DNA of 16,753 nucleotides from Smittium mucronatum (GCA_001953115.1 LSSL01000444.1:1-16753), one strand, 5' to 3'. Shown: positions 1 through 11,003, counted from the stretch's first letter. Numbers and translations: made by a program. Notes: generated by a model from the letters alone, not told the origin.

Positions 1-408
1 AATAAAAATAACCGGTCTAAAATCCACCAGTGGACGGTGGACCGAAAAATCAGCGGAAAAGGAAACTGGATGAATCTTCAGCTGCTGTACCCTGACCTGA
101 AACTAGGCCCCCAGGACATCGGGAAAATGCGAATTGGAACCTTCCAGACCGTCCAGCGACTATCAAATATGAAGTTTTTAGATGAAAAATTTAAAAAATA
201 TTGTCCCTTCTGCAAATTCGATGTGCCCGAAACTGTCGACCACATCTTATTAAATTGCTCCCGATGGGACATACAGCGAAATGAGACGATCGGCCGGTTC
301 ATACCAGCACCGATCCGCTCGGACATAAAAAACCAACTTTCTAATTTCAATGAATCCCGGTTGGGGATAGTTGGAAAACTCCTTGGGGGGAGTCTAAACA
401 TACTTTAA
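1..408 (+). CDS. LINE ORF2 polyprotein, C-terminal fragment with CCHC zinc knuckle (5' partial)
   Basis: Frame 1 is open from the first base to TAA at 406-408, so the true start lies outside the window. The GTG at 37 is only an internal codon. The 135 codons correspond to the region downstream of the reverse transcriptase. The key motif is C-P-F-C (from base 202), followed by H at 241-243 and C at 256-258. This gives CX2CX9HX4C, the zinc-knuckle pattern often found at the C-terminus of LINE polyproteins and thought to bind nucleic acid during target-primed reverse transcription. Copy C encodes the same block (CPSCKIDVAKTVVHILLNC) with stops around it. Upstream lies a conserved HQWT motif (bases 25-36) also seen in C. 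The fragment is intact but lacks a catalytic domain here. Whether the full element is active cannot be told. Confidence 0.82.
   Translation, partial: NKNNRSKIHQWTVDRKISGKGNWMNLQLLYPDLKLGPQDIGKMRIGTFQTVQRLSNMKFLDEKFKKYCPFCKFDVPETVDHILLNCSRWDIQRNETIGRFIPAPIRSDIKNQLSNFNESRLGIVGKLLGGSLNIL
381..392 (+). other. G-rich tract near end of LINE ORF (copy A)
   Basis: A run of six G lies five codons before the stop. Copies B (3187-3209) and C (9241-9253, read as G on the minus strand) have longer G-rich tracts at the same place. The shared position suggests a feature of the element rather than chance. Confidence 0.5.
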
Positions 409-425
409 GTCAGCTACAAGCTGAC
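409..425 (+). repeat. 3' UTR hairpin 1 of LINE copy A
   Basis: GTCAGCT-ACA-AGCTGAC forms a perfect 7-bp stem with a 3-base loop immediately after the stop codon. Copy C keeps a 6-bp version at the same place (9210-9224). It is likely an RNA structure of the LINE transcript. Its function is inferred only from conservation. Confidence 0.55.
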
Positions 426-490
426 ACAGCCGATCATAAATTTGTGTTGGAAACAGCCAAATTTCTGATTGGCATCCGCGTGCACGAACA

Positions 491-510
491 CTTAAGCTCC
501 TGAGTTTAAG
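491..510 (+). repeat. 3' UTR hairpin 2 of LINE copy A
   Basis: CTTAAGCT-CCTG-AGTTTAAG forms an 8-bp stem with one G-U pair. In copy C (9123-9142, minus strand) the same stem has G-C in place of the G-U, so pairing is kept despite the base change. LINE reverse transcriptases commonly recognise 3' UTR stem-loops, and this is a candidate for such a site. Confidence 0.55.
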
Positions 511-699
511 TGATTCACCATCACCCTTGAACCATTGCTCTCGAGGTATGGAGCTGCTAGAGCGGCAGAGGGGAGTTGGGTGAAATTCTTTTTAAAAAAT
601 TTCACTTTTGTTAATTTTATTAATTATGATATTATAACTTTTTTTTAACTTTAAATTATATATCCCATACTAAAAAAAAATACTCAGCAGCATAGTAAA

Positions 700-3215
700 C
701 TGGTACTCTTCCAGCATATAAATCGACAAATATGGCCATATACCGATTTCTTTTATGTATAATTACGATTTCTCATAATATCAGCTGTAAAAATGAAAAT
801 GAACGCAAATAGAATTCTATTGGCCGCCGACCAATTAATCAATATTAATAGATTTAGCCCATTAATTGATGCTGATACTAATATAAATCAGCTTCATTAA
901 GGTCTTATTGATATGTAATGGGTAGAATATAAGAGGCTTCAAGCAAAGTTTGTGGCTACTTATGTCTGGTCAAAACCCCAGTTAAATAAAATGATTTCTA
1001 TAATCAAAAATCGTAGGAATAAATTTATAGGTTATGGGAATGGAAAAATCAATCAAATCTGATTAGTTTATTGCCAAATAGAACTCAATTATTGCAATAA
1101 AAGCTGTTAATAATTTTAATTATATAAAATATATGAAACTAATAAATAAATAAAAAATTATATAACTTCAGAAGCTGATAAATAACCATTTAATCGTACA
1201 CTGGTTTCACGTTCAGGAGCATCTCAGATGTCCTAGTGTAAGATAAAGATAAAAATTCAATAACTGATAAAAACAAAATGCTAAAAATTTTGAACAGCAT
1301 TTCAGTAGTTGAAAAGTGGTATTTCTGGAAATATATTCAATGAAATGATCAGGAAATACTAATATTATTTGACTATGTATACTTCCTACAATGCTTCCAT
1401 AATATGTATGGTATAAAAGTGTATTACTGCTATCTGATACACTAAAAAACGACTCCTGGACCTAATTGAATACTCGGTAAGCTATTCAAACTGGTGGCCT
1501 CAGAAAAACTCCAGTTCCAAAAATGAAGGAATTAATTTTCAAAATAAACGATTTAATGTAAGATTCTGGCATAGTCCCAAATAATATGGATGGGTTAATT
1601 GTAATTTCGGTCCTTATAAATGGTGATATGAATAATAAGTTAATTATTGTGTTATTTTACAACCTTCTACTCTTTTAAAGAAATTACTCTTAATCATAGC
1701 TGCAAAATTAGAATAAATCGATAAAAAATATGAAATATTTGGCAAAGAAAAATTCTGATTCCAAAAGTTCGAAGAGTTTGCCGCTCAAGCGACCAATCTA
1801 TACTAAATTTTACAGAGAAAAAAACAAAAAAAAACTTACATGTATTATTTCTACTACATGTATTTCCATTATGAGTGCCCAACACCGTGCTAATACATAA
1901 TTGAAGGCTATTGTGATTGATGGAAGAAAACTCAATGCTATATTGGGGCCTGTATAGATATAATAAAATAGCAGTTTTAATTAGAGATGGTTTTTTCTAA
2001 GCCCAATTACTACCAATGTACTCAAATATTTTTATACTGAGAATATTCTTAAAAACAACTATTTTTATTATAGCCTGAACGCATTTCTATGATACGTGGA
2101 CTCTCTTTACAGATTATTCCGTGTTATTGGCATAATTAAAGACCTCTATAAAATTGGTATTAAACCAAATTACTGATTTACCGTAAAATTTTGAGAAAAC
2201 AAAAAATTAATCCAATTTAAGTATAATGAATTTTGCTTGCCACCTGTAATCTGATATGTTATTAGATTTCCGAAAAATCCCAAACATAAATCAATATAAA
2301 TTTTGGGGTATATAATTAACAATAAATTGGAAGTTTCAGAAACATTAAAAACTGAAAATCAAAGGTCAGAAAGTTTATCTAGGCTGATTATAACTCTCCG
2401 AAACTTGCTTAAGTTCCTACTAGCTTAAAGTTAAAATTATTAAATTAAGTTCTGAGGCCTATTTTATTTTACGGATGAGAGACCTTTGGCATAAAAATAG
2501 CCAAAATCAAAAATGCAAAAGTCTAAATAGGAAATATATTCAATTGGTTTAAATTTGTCTAAACCTGCCTCCATGGAACGAGTATAGATCGAAATTTTTA
2601 TAAAAACAGTCCTCTAAAAAACTATAGTGTTGCTAGAGAGCATCCATTTTTCAAGTGGAAATTTTTAAAATCATGGATTGCGGACCAAAAAAATATGTTA
2701 TAAATGTCAGAATGATCACCTGAGTGGCTGAGAGTACAAAATATATAATTTTTTTTATTTTTTTAAACTCAAAAGGTTAAAATAAAAATCACCGTAGTAT
2801 ACAGTATAAATAAAAATACCCATTATAAAACCAAAAAATGAAAATGGATATAAAATTTGCGAATAAGAAACTGATTAAATCTTGTTTTGCTGTGCTCTGA
2901 GCTAAAGCTCTGATTCCGAGACATGAAGAAAAAGAAAACGCAGAAATTATGGACCGTCTGGCTAATGTAAAATAAGAATTACTGAGAAGAAAAAAATTTA
3001 AAAAAATTCTTCTCTGCAAAACTCAGTGAGCCTAAAACTATTAGCCACATCGAAATTTATTGATATCTATGAAATAAAAAGCAAAATTTGTGGATTTTTC
3101 TGTCCATCCCAGCATAATTCGAATCCTGGATCTAAATTTACTTGCAATTTCAAAAAATTCCATACTAAAGATGATCGAAAAATAGGCTGGGTGGTTTGTG
3201 GGTGGGGGATATAAT
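700..3215 (+). pseudogene. Degenerate LINE ORF2 (endonuclease C-terminus, reverse transcriptase, zinc-knuckle remnant)
   Basis: The coding remnant lies inside copy B. Bases 700-850 match the end of the copy C endonuclease region. Around 1470-1660 a remnant matches the reverse-transcriptase N-terminal part. At about 1765-1890 frames still read KFEEFAAQATNLY and then a ruined form of the catalytic motif A, where copy C has FICYIDHSKAYDRVPH. Bases 2220-2700 match the post-RT region; an INQYKFWGI-like string stands where C has TDQYTYLGYI. Near 2998-3060 the zinc-knuckle region retains one TGC but is broken by TGA, TAA and TAG. No long reading frame survives, so the copy cannot be functional. Gene identity rests on alignment to copy C within this window, not on its own translation. 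Confidence 0.65.
3187..3209 (+). other. G-rich tract in LINE copy B
   Basis: This is a dense series of G runs (GG, GGG, GG, GGG, GGGGG) in otherwise AT-rich DNA. It lies at the position equivalent to the ORF end in copies A and C. It has enough G tracts for a two-layer quadruplex. Formation is not shown. Confidence 0.4.
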
Positions 3216-3410
3216 TATTTTCAGCGAGAGCTAGGCTAAAAACGTGGATATTGAATTTTTGATGGAAATAGAAAGATTTCTTATTCTCATATGATTTAAT
3301 AAAAGCTTAATATTCAAATAATAAACAATTTTCTAGAATATTTTAATCAATATCTATGAGTTATCAAGCTGCTAGGAAAAAATGGCAAATTTTGCGATGA
3401 AATTTTTATA

Positions 3411-6400
3411 TATCTTAATATTTAAAATGTTTTTCTTTGTAAAAAATGGTTTTAAAAAGTTTATCTAATTAAAAAATATAAATGCATATTTGTAATATAA
3501 TAAAAAATTTTAACATATTTTTTAATTTTAAATAAAGTTTGATCTAGAATTTTTATAATTATAACTATTATATAAAAACTATAAAATTTTTGTTTTATTT
3601 TAACATAGGTGCAATACAATCGAATTATTTTTGATCTATTTTCCAAGTTATTTTTTTATAAATTAGCGCATATAAGATAGTTTTATATCATATAATTCTA
3701 TTATTTATTTCTAATTTCATAATGATATAGTTTATTCTGTTATAGTTTTGAATTTATTAAATAATGCTATATACGAAATTGATATATTAATAAATTTAAT
3801 TTATTTAAAAAATAAAAAAATTAATTTAATATTTCCTTTCGAACTAAGGAGATAAGATTCTATTTCCCACAATAGTAATACTGTATCATTAATGGAGTTC
3901 GAATTATTAAAAATAATATATTTAAAAATTTAAAAATAATTGACACTAACAAGGATTTTATCAAGTAGAAATTTTTTTAATATGTTCTAAAATTATAATT
4001 ATACACAATATATTAGATTAATAAGTGATAAATTTATTTAAAAAAATTTTGAAATTTTTTCCGCACTAAAAACCTCAGCTAACATTATGATTTGATGAAT
4101 GGTGCATAGCTATAGGCTATATATACTGGTGATATATCGAAGAATCACGATAAATATGATATTTTAAAGCTACTGAATTAATTGATAATAAGCTATCGAA
4201 AAAAATTGAAAAAAATAGACATATATACTTTTTATTTTATTTTTTATACATTTTCTGAACTCCCGATAGATTTTAATAATAGAAATAATATTTTCAACTT
4301 TAGTTCAAAACCCGTTTTGATATTATTTATTTAATCTAAATGCACACAAACATATTTTTTATTTGCAGATGCCTCATAATTCAACCTTCTTACTTAAACA
4401 AAATATCCTTGAAATAAAAATTTGACCGAATAATGTTATTCCCAGTTCACTGATAATTTTTTTGAAATTATTCGCATTGCTAAATAAAAAATTTCAGCCT
4501 CCTAATTGTGAAATTAATAATTATTTTTGCCTTATATTGATAAAATAATCAATGAAATAGTAAATATTGGAACAATAAAATTGGTATTTAATTTGGTATC
4601 CAAATTATTTTTAGCTTAGAGTTAAATATATGATGGATTTATCAAAAATAGTTGTATAAAAATACCTAAGATCAATTTGAACTATATTATATACAGTAAA
4701 AAAATATTCATATTCAAAAAAAGTTAGACTAAGGGAGATTCTTCAACATATCAGATTTATTTTATCACAAATCTTTTTAAGCCTATTCAAAAAAAATTTT
4801 TTTTTGAAATATAATCAAATTTATTTGGGTATTATTCTTTTATATTGAAAAAATATAAATCCATCAACAAAGCTTTCAAGCGAATAGGAATTTTTTAAAA
4901 TATAACACAATTTTTAACAAAAAGTAAATTCGAAGCTATAAAAAAACATCATATGTGTTTGAAATTATGTGATGTGAGAGATCCACATTTTAAAAACTTA
5001 TTAGATTTAAATGTTCTTTCTACCTTCTAAATAGGAAATGTGCAAATGAGTCAAATGTTTAATTTTTTTTTCAATATATTTAATTAAAAAGGGTTGTATT
5101 AACTCAACTGGTGAAAGATTAAGTGGTTTAATTATTGAAAAATAGGGTTTAAGATATTTATTTACTAGAATAGATAATATTTACCTCATCAAAAGAAAAT
5201 TTTAATCTAATCCTATAGAGTAAGCTGTCAATTTTTTTTTTAATTTTCACGTTATAAAAATACCATATTCAAAATTTGCTTTTATAATAGTATTATTTCA
5301 AATATCAGTACTAGAAAAGAAAAATATCCAAAAATTTAAACTCATTAAATTTTTACTATATGAAAGAGTTAAATTATATAACCAAATTTTAATATATGAA
5401 ATTTAAAGAGATAGTCAAATTTTAAATTTCTGAAATTAGGCTAATAAATCTACCAATTTTTTTTTTATATACATAGATTATTAGTCAAAAAATAAATATA
5501 AATATAAATTCAATATCTTATAATTACAAAATTAGTGAAAGAATTTTTTAAATCTTTTTCGTCTTAATTTAATAATAATTTTAAAATCCAACAGTAATAA
5601 TTATTGAAGCTTCAAATTAGACTCTTAAAATTAAATTTATTTTGGAGGTCAAAATCAATAATAAACTTAATCTAGGATCATGAGATATATCCTATTCGAT
5701 GGTAAAAAAATTCATTTTTATTGGTTAACTATTAAAAACCATGTATTAAAAATTTTTCTTATGGTTTTATGTGAATATTGACGTTTTTGATCTTTTATAG
5801 CGAATTTAGAATTTTTCATATATTTTTTTTTAACTTGAGATTTTCAAAAGATATTTTTATAAGTGATATGTATCTTTGATATAAAAAATGAAGCGTGAAA
5901 ATTGATACATTAAACAGGTATCGATAAAAATTGTAATTATCATATTTAAAAGCACATATATCCTTAATTACATTATTTAAATAAATTATTAATAAGATAA
6001 TTTGACTTTCTAATTTTATTTTCTTCCCTATTAAATCATGTTATTTTTAGGCTTAGTTATTAATTATAGAATACACAAAATTAATTTATAAACATTAGTA
6101 AAATTAATTTTTAGAAAATAGTATCCCACTCTCAGTAAATGATATTTACTATATATTAATTTTATTTGTTAAAAGAATAAAAGGGTCGTTAAAAAAAAAT
6201 GAAAAAACCTTTGAATTAGATATATATATATATATATTTAATTAAATCTATGAAAACTTAAGAAAAATAAAAAGAATCTAATTTTCTCTCAGCAAAAATA
6301 GTAATAATAAAAAAATTGTTATTTTAAGTATTATTACTTGTTAAAAATATAATTTTAATACAATGAGGCAGTAAAAACCGAATATCTTTATATTAAACCA

Positions 6401-9012
6401 TATTTTTTTCAAAAAAAACAGATAAATTGTGCTAACAATTTATATTAACTTCAAAATACAGAAATTTAGATTAAAATTAATTTAAAGGGATTTAATATAA
6501 GCATAACGTCTAAAACATTAATTAAAATTATTTTATAATTATAAGGATATTTTTATTGAAAAATATATAAAAAGAAAACGAATTTCTAAAACCGATAATT
6601 ATAAGAATTATTTTTAAAATACAAAATTAAATCTATATAACATCATTTCTATGATTAAAAATTCTATTTTTTAATAAAATTTAATAAAACGTCTATATAA
6701 ACTTCCGATGAATATTTATTTTTAGCCTAAACTTTATCTTTTCGCAAGCAGATAAAATGAATTTTTTATAATATTTTTTTACCTAATACAAGAGATCTAT
6801 ACTCTAAAAGATTAAAGAAAAAATTTAATACATAAAATAAACATTTATTTGCGTTATTCATGAATTTTAAAGAAAAAAAATTACATAAAATACAAGTAAC
6901 GAAAATTCAGATATTTTTTTGTTGCTGCTGTGATATTCATATTTTATAACTAAAAAAATATCTATAAAAATATTTTAATTTACAGAGCAGCTATTTTTCC
7001 CTGGAATAAAAAAAATTGAGTTGTAAAAAAATCATACATTGAAAATTAAACAACGCTTCTGATTTTTTTTTTAGTTGTGAAAGCTTTCATAAAATTATTT
7101 TTATTTTTATAGGTCCATAATTTTTCAAATAATCATTTTATTATCTGCTTTTTCAGTTAAATTATATGATTCGTATAAAAGATCTCATATAAGACGGGTA
7201 TCAATAAAATCGTAGCACTATCTTGCTGTTAAATCATGAAAAATCAATAGCTATTTTAATAGTGTTTAAATATTCAAAATAAAATTTCTAGCCATAAAAT
7301 TTTATTTTGATTTTTTTAAAAAAAAAACTCGATAATAAACTCGATTCTTTTCCTTCTCCTTAAATAATATTTTTAAAATATAAACACATTATTTTTAGAC
7401 ATTTATTTTGAAGATTTTTATTAATTAGAGAACCCTTGATACTAATAATTATTCATTGCTAGAGAAAACGTGTGTTAAAGATGTAGATTTTTCCAAAAAT
7501 TGATGCTGAACTACCGTGGCATATAAATCATTATTTAACTATAATAATCAACCTTTTTCCTATTTGAAACGCCGGTAATGACACTTAATCCTGTATTAAA
7601 TCACTGGTTAATTTAAAAATCATTTGCAAATAAAATGTGTAGATATATTAACAATTAAAGTAACCTCTTGCTAAAGATAATTTATGCTTAAAAATAAAGA
7701 AAAAATATATATTTAAATGAAGATAAGTTGTAATTAATTTTTCTGATATGGATTTATTAGTTTAGAAATTAAATCAAGTCAAATAATAGCATATTAAAGA
7801 TACTCTTTAAGATAAATAATATTGGAAAATACTCATATTTTTTATATTTAATTTTTGTAATGTTTATTTATATTCAACGTAAAATCCATATCTTAACATA
7901 CTGAAGTTCTAGTAGAAAATATTAATGATCTTGTTTATATTACATATTTTTTTTATTAATTGAGTCTTTAAATTGTTAAATACTTCATTCTAATTAATTT
8001 CCAACTTTATATATCGGTTTATTTATTAATTTCATTTTATTTTTCTATGCGATTATTTTTTTTGGTCACCCTGAAATTTACAATCTTGTCATTTTATTAA
8101 ACTTTATGTGTTTTTTAAACAAATCACAATGCAGAAATAAAAAATAGAATAGAATAATGGACTAAATATGTAGGGGAAAAAAATTGAAATTGCCGACTTT
8201 TAAATAAATCGATAAGAAGATTTCAATATCATACATTTTTAGTATTTTTCCTATTATATTAGTACTTAAATTTTCCCTAAATATTTTTTTTGTGATTTTC
8301 CCGTTTCAATATTTTTTCTTAGTATTAAAAAAATTTATTTTTTAGATTATGTGTTTTTATTTAGACAAAAAAAGAAAAATTTAATCGATATAAATATCAA
8401 TCCAAACCTTTCGCTTTATTGAAAAAAATTTACGATATTCAAGATCGACCAATTACATTTATCAAAAAACAATAATAAAGATCGTAATTTCAAAAATATT
8501 TTACTGGATTTGCAAAAAAGCTGAACTAATATTCCAACATATTATTCCAAATATATTAATAATCGAAAATTATTGAAATAACTCATAACTATATTTGACA
8601 GTTTTCATCGGTATGATACCAGAATTAAAGTATTTCATTTTTATTTTTGGACTATATTGGAAGTAAAAACATTGATTTAAAAAGCGTTTAAATAAAATAC
8701 TATTATGATATTTGCATTAACTAAAAAATAAATATTTATGTAAGATAAATTAAAATTCTATAAAAGCTACTTAATCCCTATCATTTTTTTCAAGCTTCAA
8801 TTATACTCAAATATTATTAAAAGCATTGATCCAGCTATATCCTCTCTGGTATCCATTATTTAAACAATGTGCTGTAAATTTAATCAAAAAAAATTGATTT
8901 TGAAAGAATTATAAATTTTATTATCAACATTTTATTTAGAAAAGTAATAAAATTAAATCAAATATACGTGACTCATAATAATATTGCGTAAAATTATTTA
9001 AAAATTAATTTA
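3411..9012. other. AT-rich region without recognisable genes
   Basis: About 5.6 kb of very AT-rich sequence dominated by poly-A/T tracts and short AT repeats. The longest reading frame I noted here is 61 codons (3461-3646, minus strand) and consists of low-complexity I/K/Y/F residues. At this composition stop codons occur about every ten codons, so frames of that size are expected by chance. I saw no tRNA, no rRNA, no protein motif and no clear additional LINE copy. Very old repeats beyond recognition by eye may be present. Confidence 0.6.
6220..6237. repeat. (AT)9 microsatellite
   Basis: An uninterrupted alternating AT run of 18 bases within the AT-rich region. It could be a length-variable locus. 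No other meaning is evident. Confidence 0.85.
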
Positions 9013-9122
9013 AAGTTATAATATCATAATTTGAAAAATTAATTTTTTTTTACCCAACTCCCCTGTGCCGCTCTAGCAGCTTCATACCTCGAGGGCATTG
9101 GCTCAAGAGGGCTGGCTAATCA

Positions 9123-9142
9123 CTTAAGCTCTGGAGCTTAAG
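9123..9142 (-). repeat. 3' UTR hairpin 2 of LINE copy C
   Basis: On the minus strand CTTAAGCT-CCAG-AGCTTAAG forms a perfect 8-bp stem. It matches the hairpin at 491-510 in copy A, with G-C replacing G-U. Confidence 0.55.
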
Positions 9143-9209
9143 TACTCGCGGCAAGCAGATTCCAATCAGAAATTTAGCTGTCTCAAGTACAAATCTAAGA
9201 CCAGCGGCG

Positions 9210-9224
9210 TCAGCTTGGAGCTGA
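9210..9224 (-). repeat. 3' UTR hairpin 1 of LINE copy C
   Basis: On the minus strand TCAGCT-CCA-AGCTGA gives a 6-bp stem with a 3-base loop. It is equivalent to 409-425 in copy A, and the loop differs by one base while the six inner pairs are unchanged. Confidence 0.5.
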
Positions 9225-9240
9225 ATTATAGTATTATTAG

Positions 9241-9253
9241 CCCCCCCTCCCCC
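9241..9253 (-). other. G-rich tract at end of LINE ORF (copy C)
   Basis: On the minus strand GGGGGAGGGGGGG stands at the junction of coding region and 3' UTR. Its counterparts are at 381-392 and 3187-3209. Confidence 0.5.
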
Positions 9254-9338
9254 AATGAGTTTTCAAACTATCCCAAACTGGGTTTAATTAACATTCGAAA
9301 GTTTTTTTTATAGTCTTAGCGGATCGGTGCAGGTAATA

Positions 9339-11003
9339 ACCCGCCAATCGACTCGTTTCGATGTTTTTCCAATCGGTAGCAATTTAATAAAATGTGAACG
9401 ACAGTTTTAGCCACATCGATTTTGCAGGAGGGACATTTTTTTTAAAAATTTTCGTATAAATTTTTCATATTTGACGGTCTTTGGGATGTCTGGAAGGTCC
9501 CTTTTCGCATTTTCCCAATGTCCCGGAATCCTAGCTATATGTCCGGATGAAGTAGTTGGTGATTGATCCAGTCCCCTTAATCACCGAATTTTCGATCATC
9601 CGTCCACTGGTGGACTTTAGACTGGTTGTTTTTATTTTTCCTGTCGACTATAGTGATGGTTGTTTGACCTTTTGAATTTTGAACACAAAGTTTTTTTATC
9701 CATCTTGCACTCCCGGTCATCCAGATGGCTATTATGGCATTGATGGGCGACTTAATGAGGTCGGCTATCCAAAATATCAAGCTTGGCCATTTGTGATATG
9801 CTCGCTCTCGAGAAGTGCTGGTCTTTAAGAAGACAGATTTTATCCTTAGCTCGTCTCTGACCCACTCCATCGCGGCAGACTTACCAAAACTAGCAACCAG
9901 TCTGATGACTTTTTCGATATAGTCCTGGATCGGCTTGACTCTGGCTTCTCTCATGCCAAAGGTCTCGCCTCTGCAACAGACAATAAGCATTAGAACCGAA
10001 TTTATGAATTTTATTTTTAGGCTAACGGGTACGTCGCTACGTTTCAAGAAGTTATATGCAGTGTGGAATGCCTTTCTGGCCTTTAGTTTTTTGTTTTTGA
10101 TGGTCCCAGACACGTCCCATTTATAGTTCATAATATAGCCCAAATATGTGTACTGATCAGTTTTTGGGATATTTTGGGCTTGTAATATCAAATTGGACGA
10201 TTTGGGACAGACGAAATTCATTAAGACGTAATTGGATGCATTCTCAGTCATCTTCCATTTGCTTTATCGATCAGATATTTGATTTAATTAAAATCGCATA
10301 TCGGTCTACGATTCGACAAATAGCACAGTATCATCGTTAAAGAGCAGCCCAGGTATCCTAGAGATGATAATGGGAACATATACACTATGAATGCCCCTGA
10401 AAATTTTGTCTATGTAAAAATCGAAGAGAATTGGTGAGGATGAGCAGCCTTGTCGCAACCCTCATAGGTAGTCAGTAGGTTTGAAGACATCATCTCCAAT
10501 CCTAACAGCTATTTCTGGTGACCTATACAGGCCCCAAATAGCGTGAGTAACTTCCCGCCAATCCCAATGGCCTTCAGTTTGCAGAGCAGTGCGGTATGGG
10601 GCACTCGGTCGTAGGCTTTGCTATGGTCGATATAGCATATGAAGGTTTTTTTATTTTTAATTTTTCTTCGCCGAGAAATTTTGTATAGGGTGGTCGCTTG
10701 AGCGGTGCACTCCTCGAAATTTCGAAATCCGGCTTGTTATTCGACTAATATTTTGTATTTCTTATCGATTTGTGACAATTTTGTAACAATTATTTTGGAT
10801 AGTGGCTTCTAAAGGGTTGGAATCAGCGAAATTCCCCGATAATTATTTGGGTCTTTCATATCTCTTTTTTTAGGCACAGGAAATATTATAATAGTGTTCA
10901 TATTATTTAGTATTTCCCAGAATCGTAGATTAAGTTGATAATTTTTAAAAAAAAAATTTCCATTTTTGAATATGGAATTTTTTATGAGTCCACTAGTTTC
11001 CAT
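9339..11003 (-). pseudogene. Broken LINE reverse transcriptase with C-terminal zinc knuckle
   Basis: The RT domain is clear on the minus strand. In order: VPKKRDMKDPNNYRGISLIP (ending at about 10818), QAGFRNFEEC (about 10736-10707), and motif A FICYIDHSKAYDRVPH with its catalytic Asp codon at 10628-10626. Then come motif B GLRQGCSSSPILFDFYID (10461 to about 10408) and motif C LLFNDDTVLF with FNDD at 10341-10330. A long open stretch from ATG 10251 to TAA 9579-9577 (224 codons) covers the post-RT region (TYLGYI, then KARKAFHTAYNFLKRS). In the same frame a zinc knuckle follows at 9435-9379. Defects: stops at 10811-10809, 10739-10737, 10464-10462, 10308-10306, 10290-10288, 10266-10264 and 9579-9577, plus others downstream. 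One frameshift lies near 10535, because motif A is in a different frame from motifs B and C. The family role is to copy the element's RNA at the target site. This copy cannot do so. Confidence 0.88.

Larger units (their letters stand above)
1..641 (+). mobile_element. LINE copy A, 3' end (C-terminal coding part plus 3' UTR)
   Basis: This is the 3' part of a non-LTR retrotransposon and it is cut by the window edge. The whole segment aligns by eye, in reverse complement, to bases 9013-9640 and more weakly to 2810-3410, so the family is present three times. Bases 1-408 are open coding sequence and 409-641 are 3' UTR with two hairpins. The UTR ends soon after a conserved GGGAGTTGGGT stretch (about 572-582), and then a 19-base string (622-640) that also follows the same stretch in copy C. 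Copy A has no in-frame stop before its terminator, so it is the least damaged copy. No poly-A tail is obvious. Copy B begins within about 50 bases of the end. Confidence 0.85.
690..3410 (+). mobile_element. LINE copy B, strongly decayed (endonuclease end to 3' UTR)
   Basis: The segment is collinear with copy C read in reverse (about 11800 down to 9013). Anchors include a 19-base exact match at 1071-1089 (C: 11413-11431), the shared string around AAAATCGTAGGAATAAATTT (about 1006-1025; C: 11475-11496), CCGCTCAAGCGACC near 1781-1794 (C: 10692-10707), and GGGGCCTGTATAG near 1945-1957. The 3' UTR is still traceable at about 3279-3300 and 3358-3400, where AGCTGCTAG is shared with A and C. The start could be as early as about 645, because the boundary with copy A is blurred by AT-rich sequence. 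The copy is full of stops and is much more diverged than A or C. Confidence 0.72.

Noticed and set aside
78..401. 107-codon frame on the minus strand
   Set aside because: It lies antisense to the open LINE C-terminal frame, which has the zinc knuckle and homologous copies. This one has no motif.
1694..3214. Frames of 63 (1885-1694, -), 76 (3019-2789, -) and 62 (3026-3214, +) codons
   Set aside because: All lie within decayed LINE copy B; their translations do not match the LINE protein and look accidental.
3461..3646. 61-codon minus-strand frame
   Set aside because: It has low-complexity I/K/Y/F composition and chance length.
4733..4741. GGGAGATTC, as in the MITE-like ends at 14276-14285
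   Set aside because: No inverted partner was found nearby, so it is not called as an element.
3411..9012. Organellar origin of the AT-rich stretch
   Set aside because: No rRNA, tRNA or mitochondrial protein motif is visible, and the flanks are nuclear-type LINE copies.
9935..10340. Two plus-strand frames of 63 and 64 codons
   Set aside because: Both lie antisense to the reverse transcriptase region of LINE copy C and are shadows of it.
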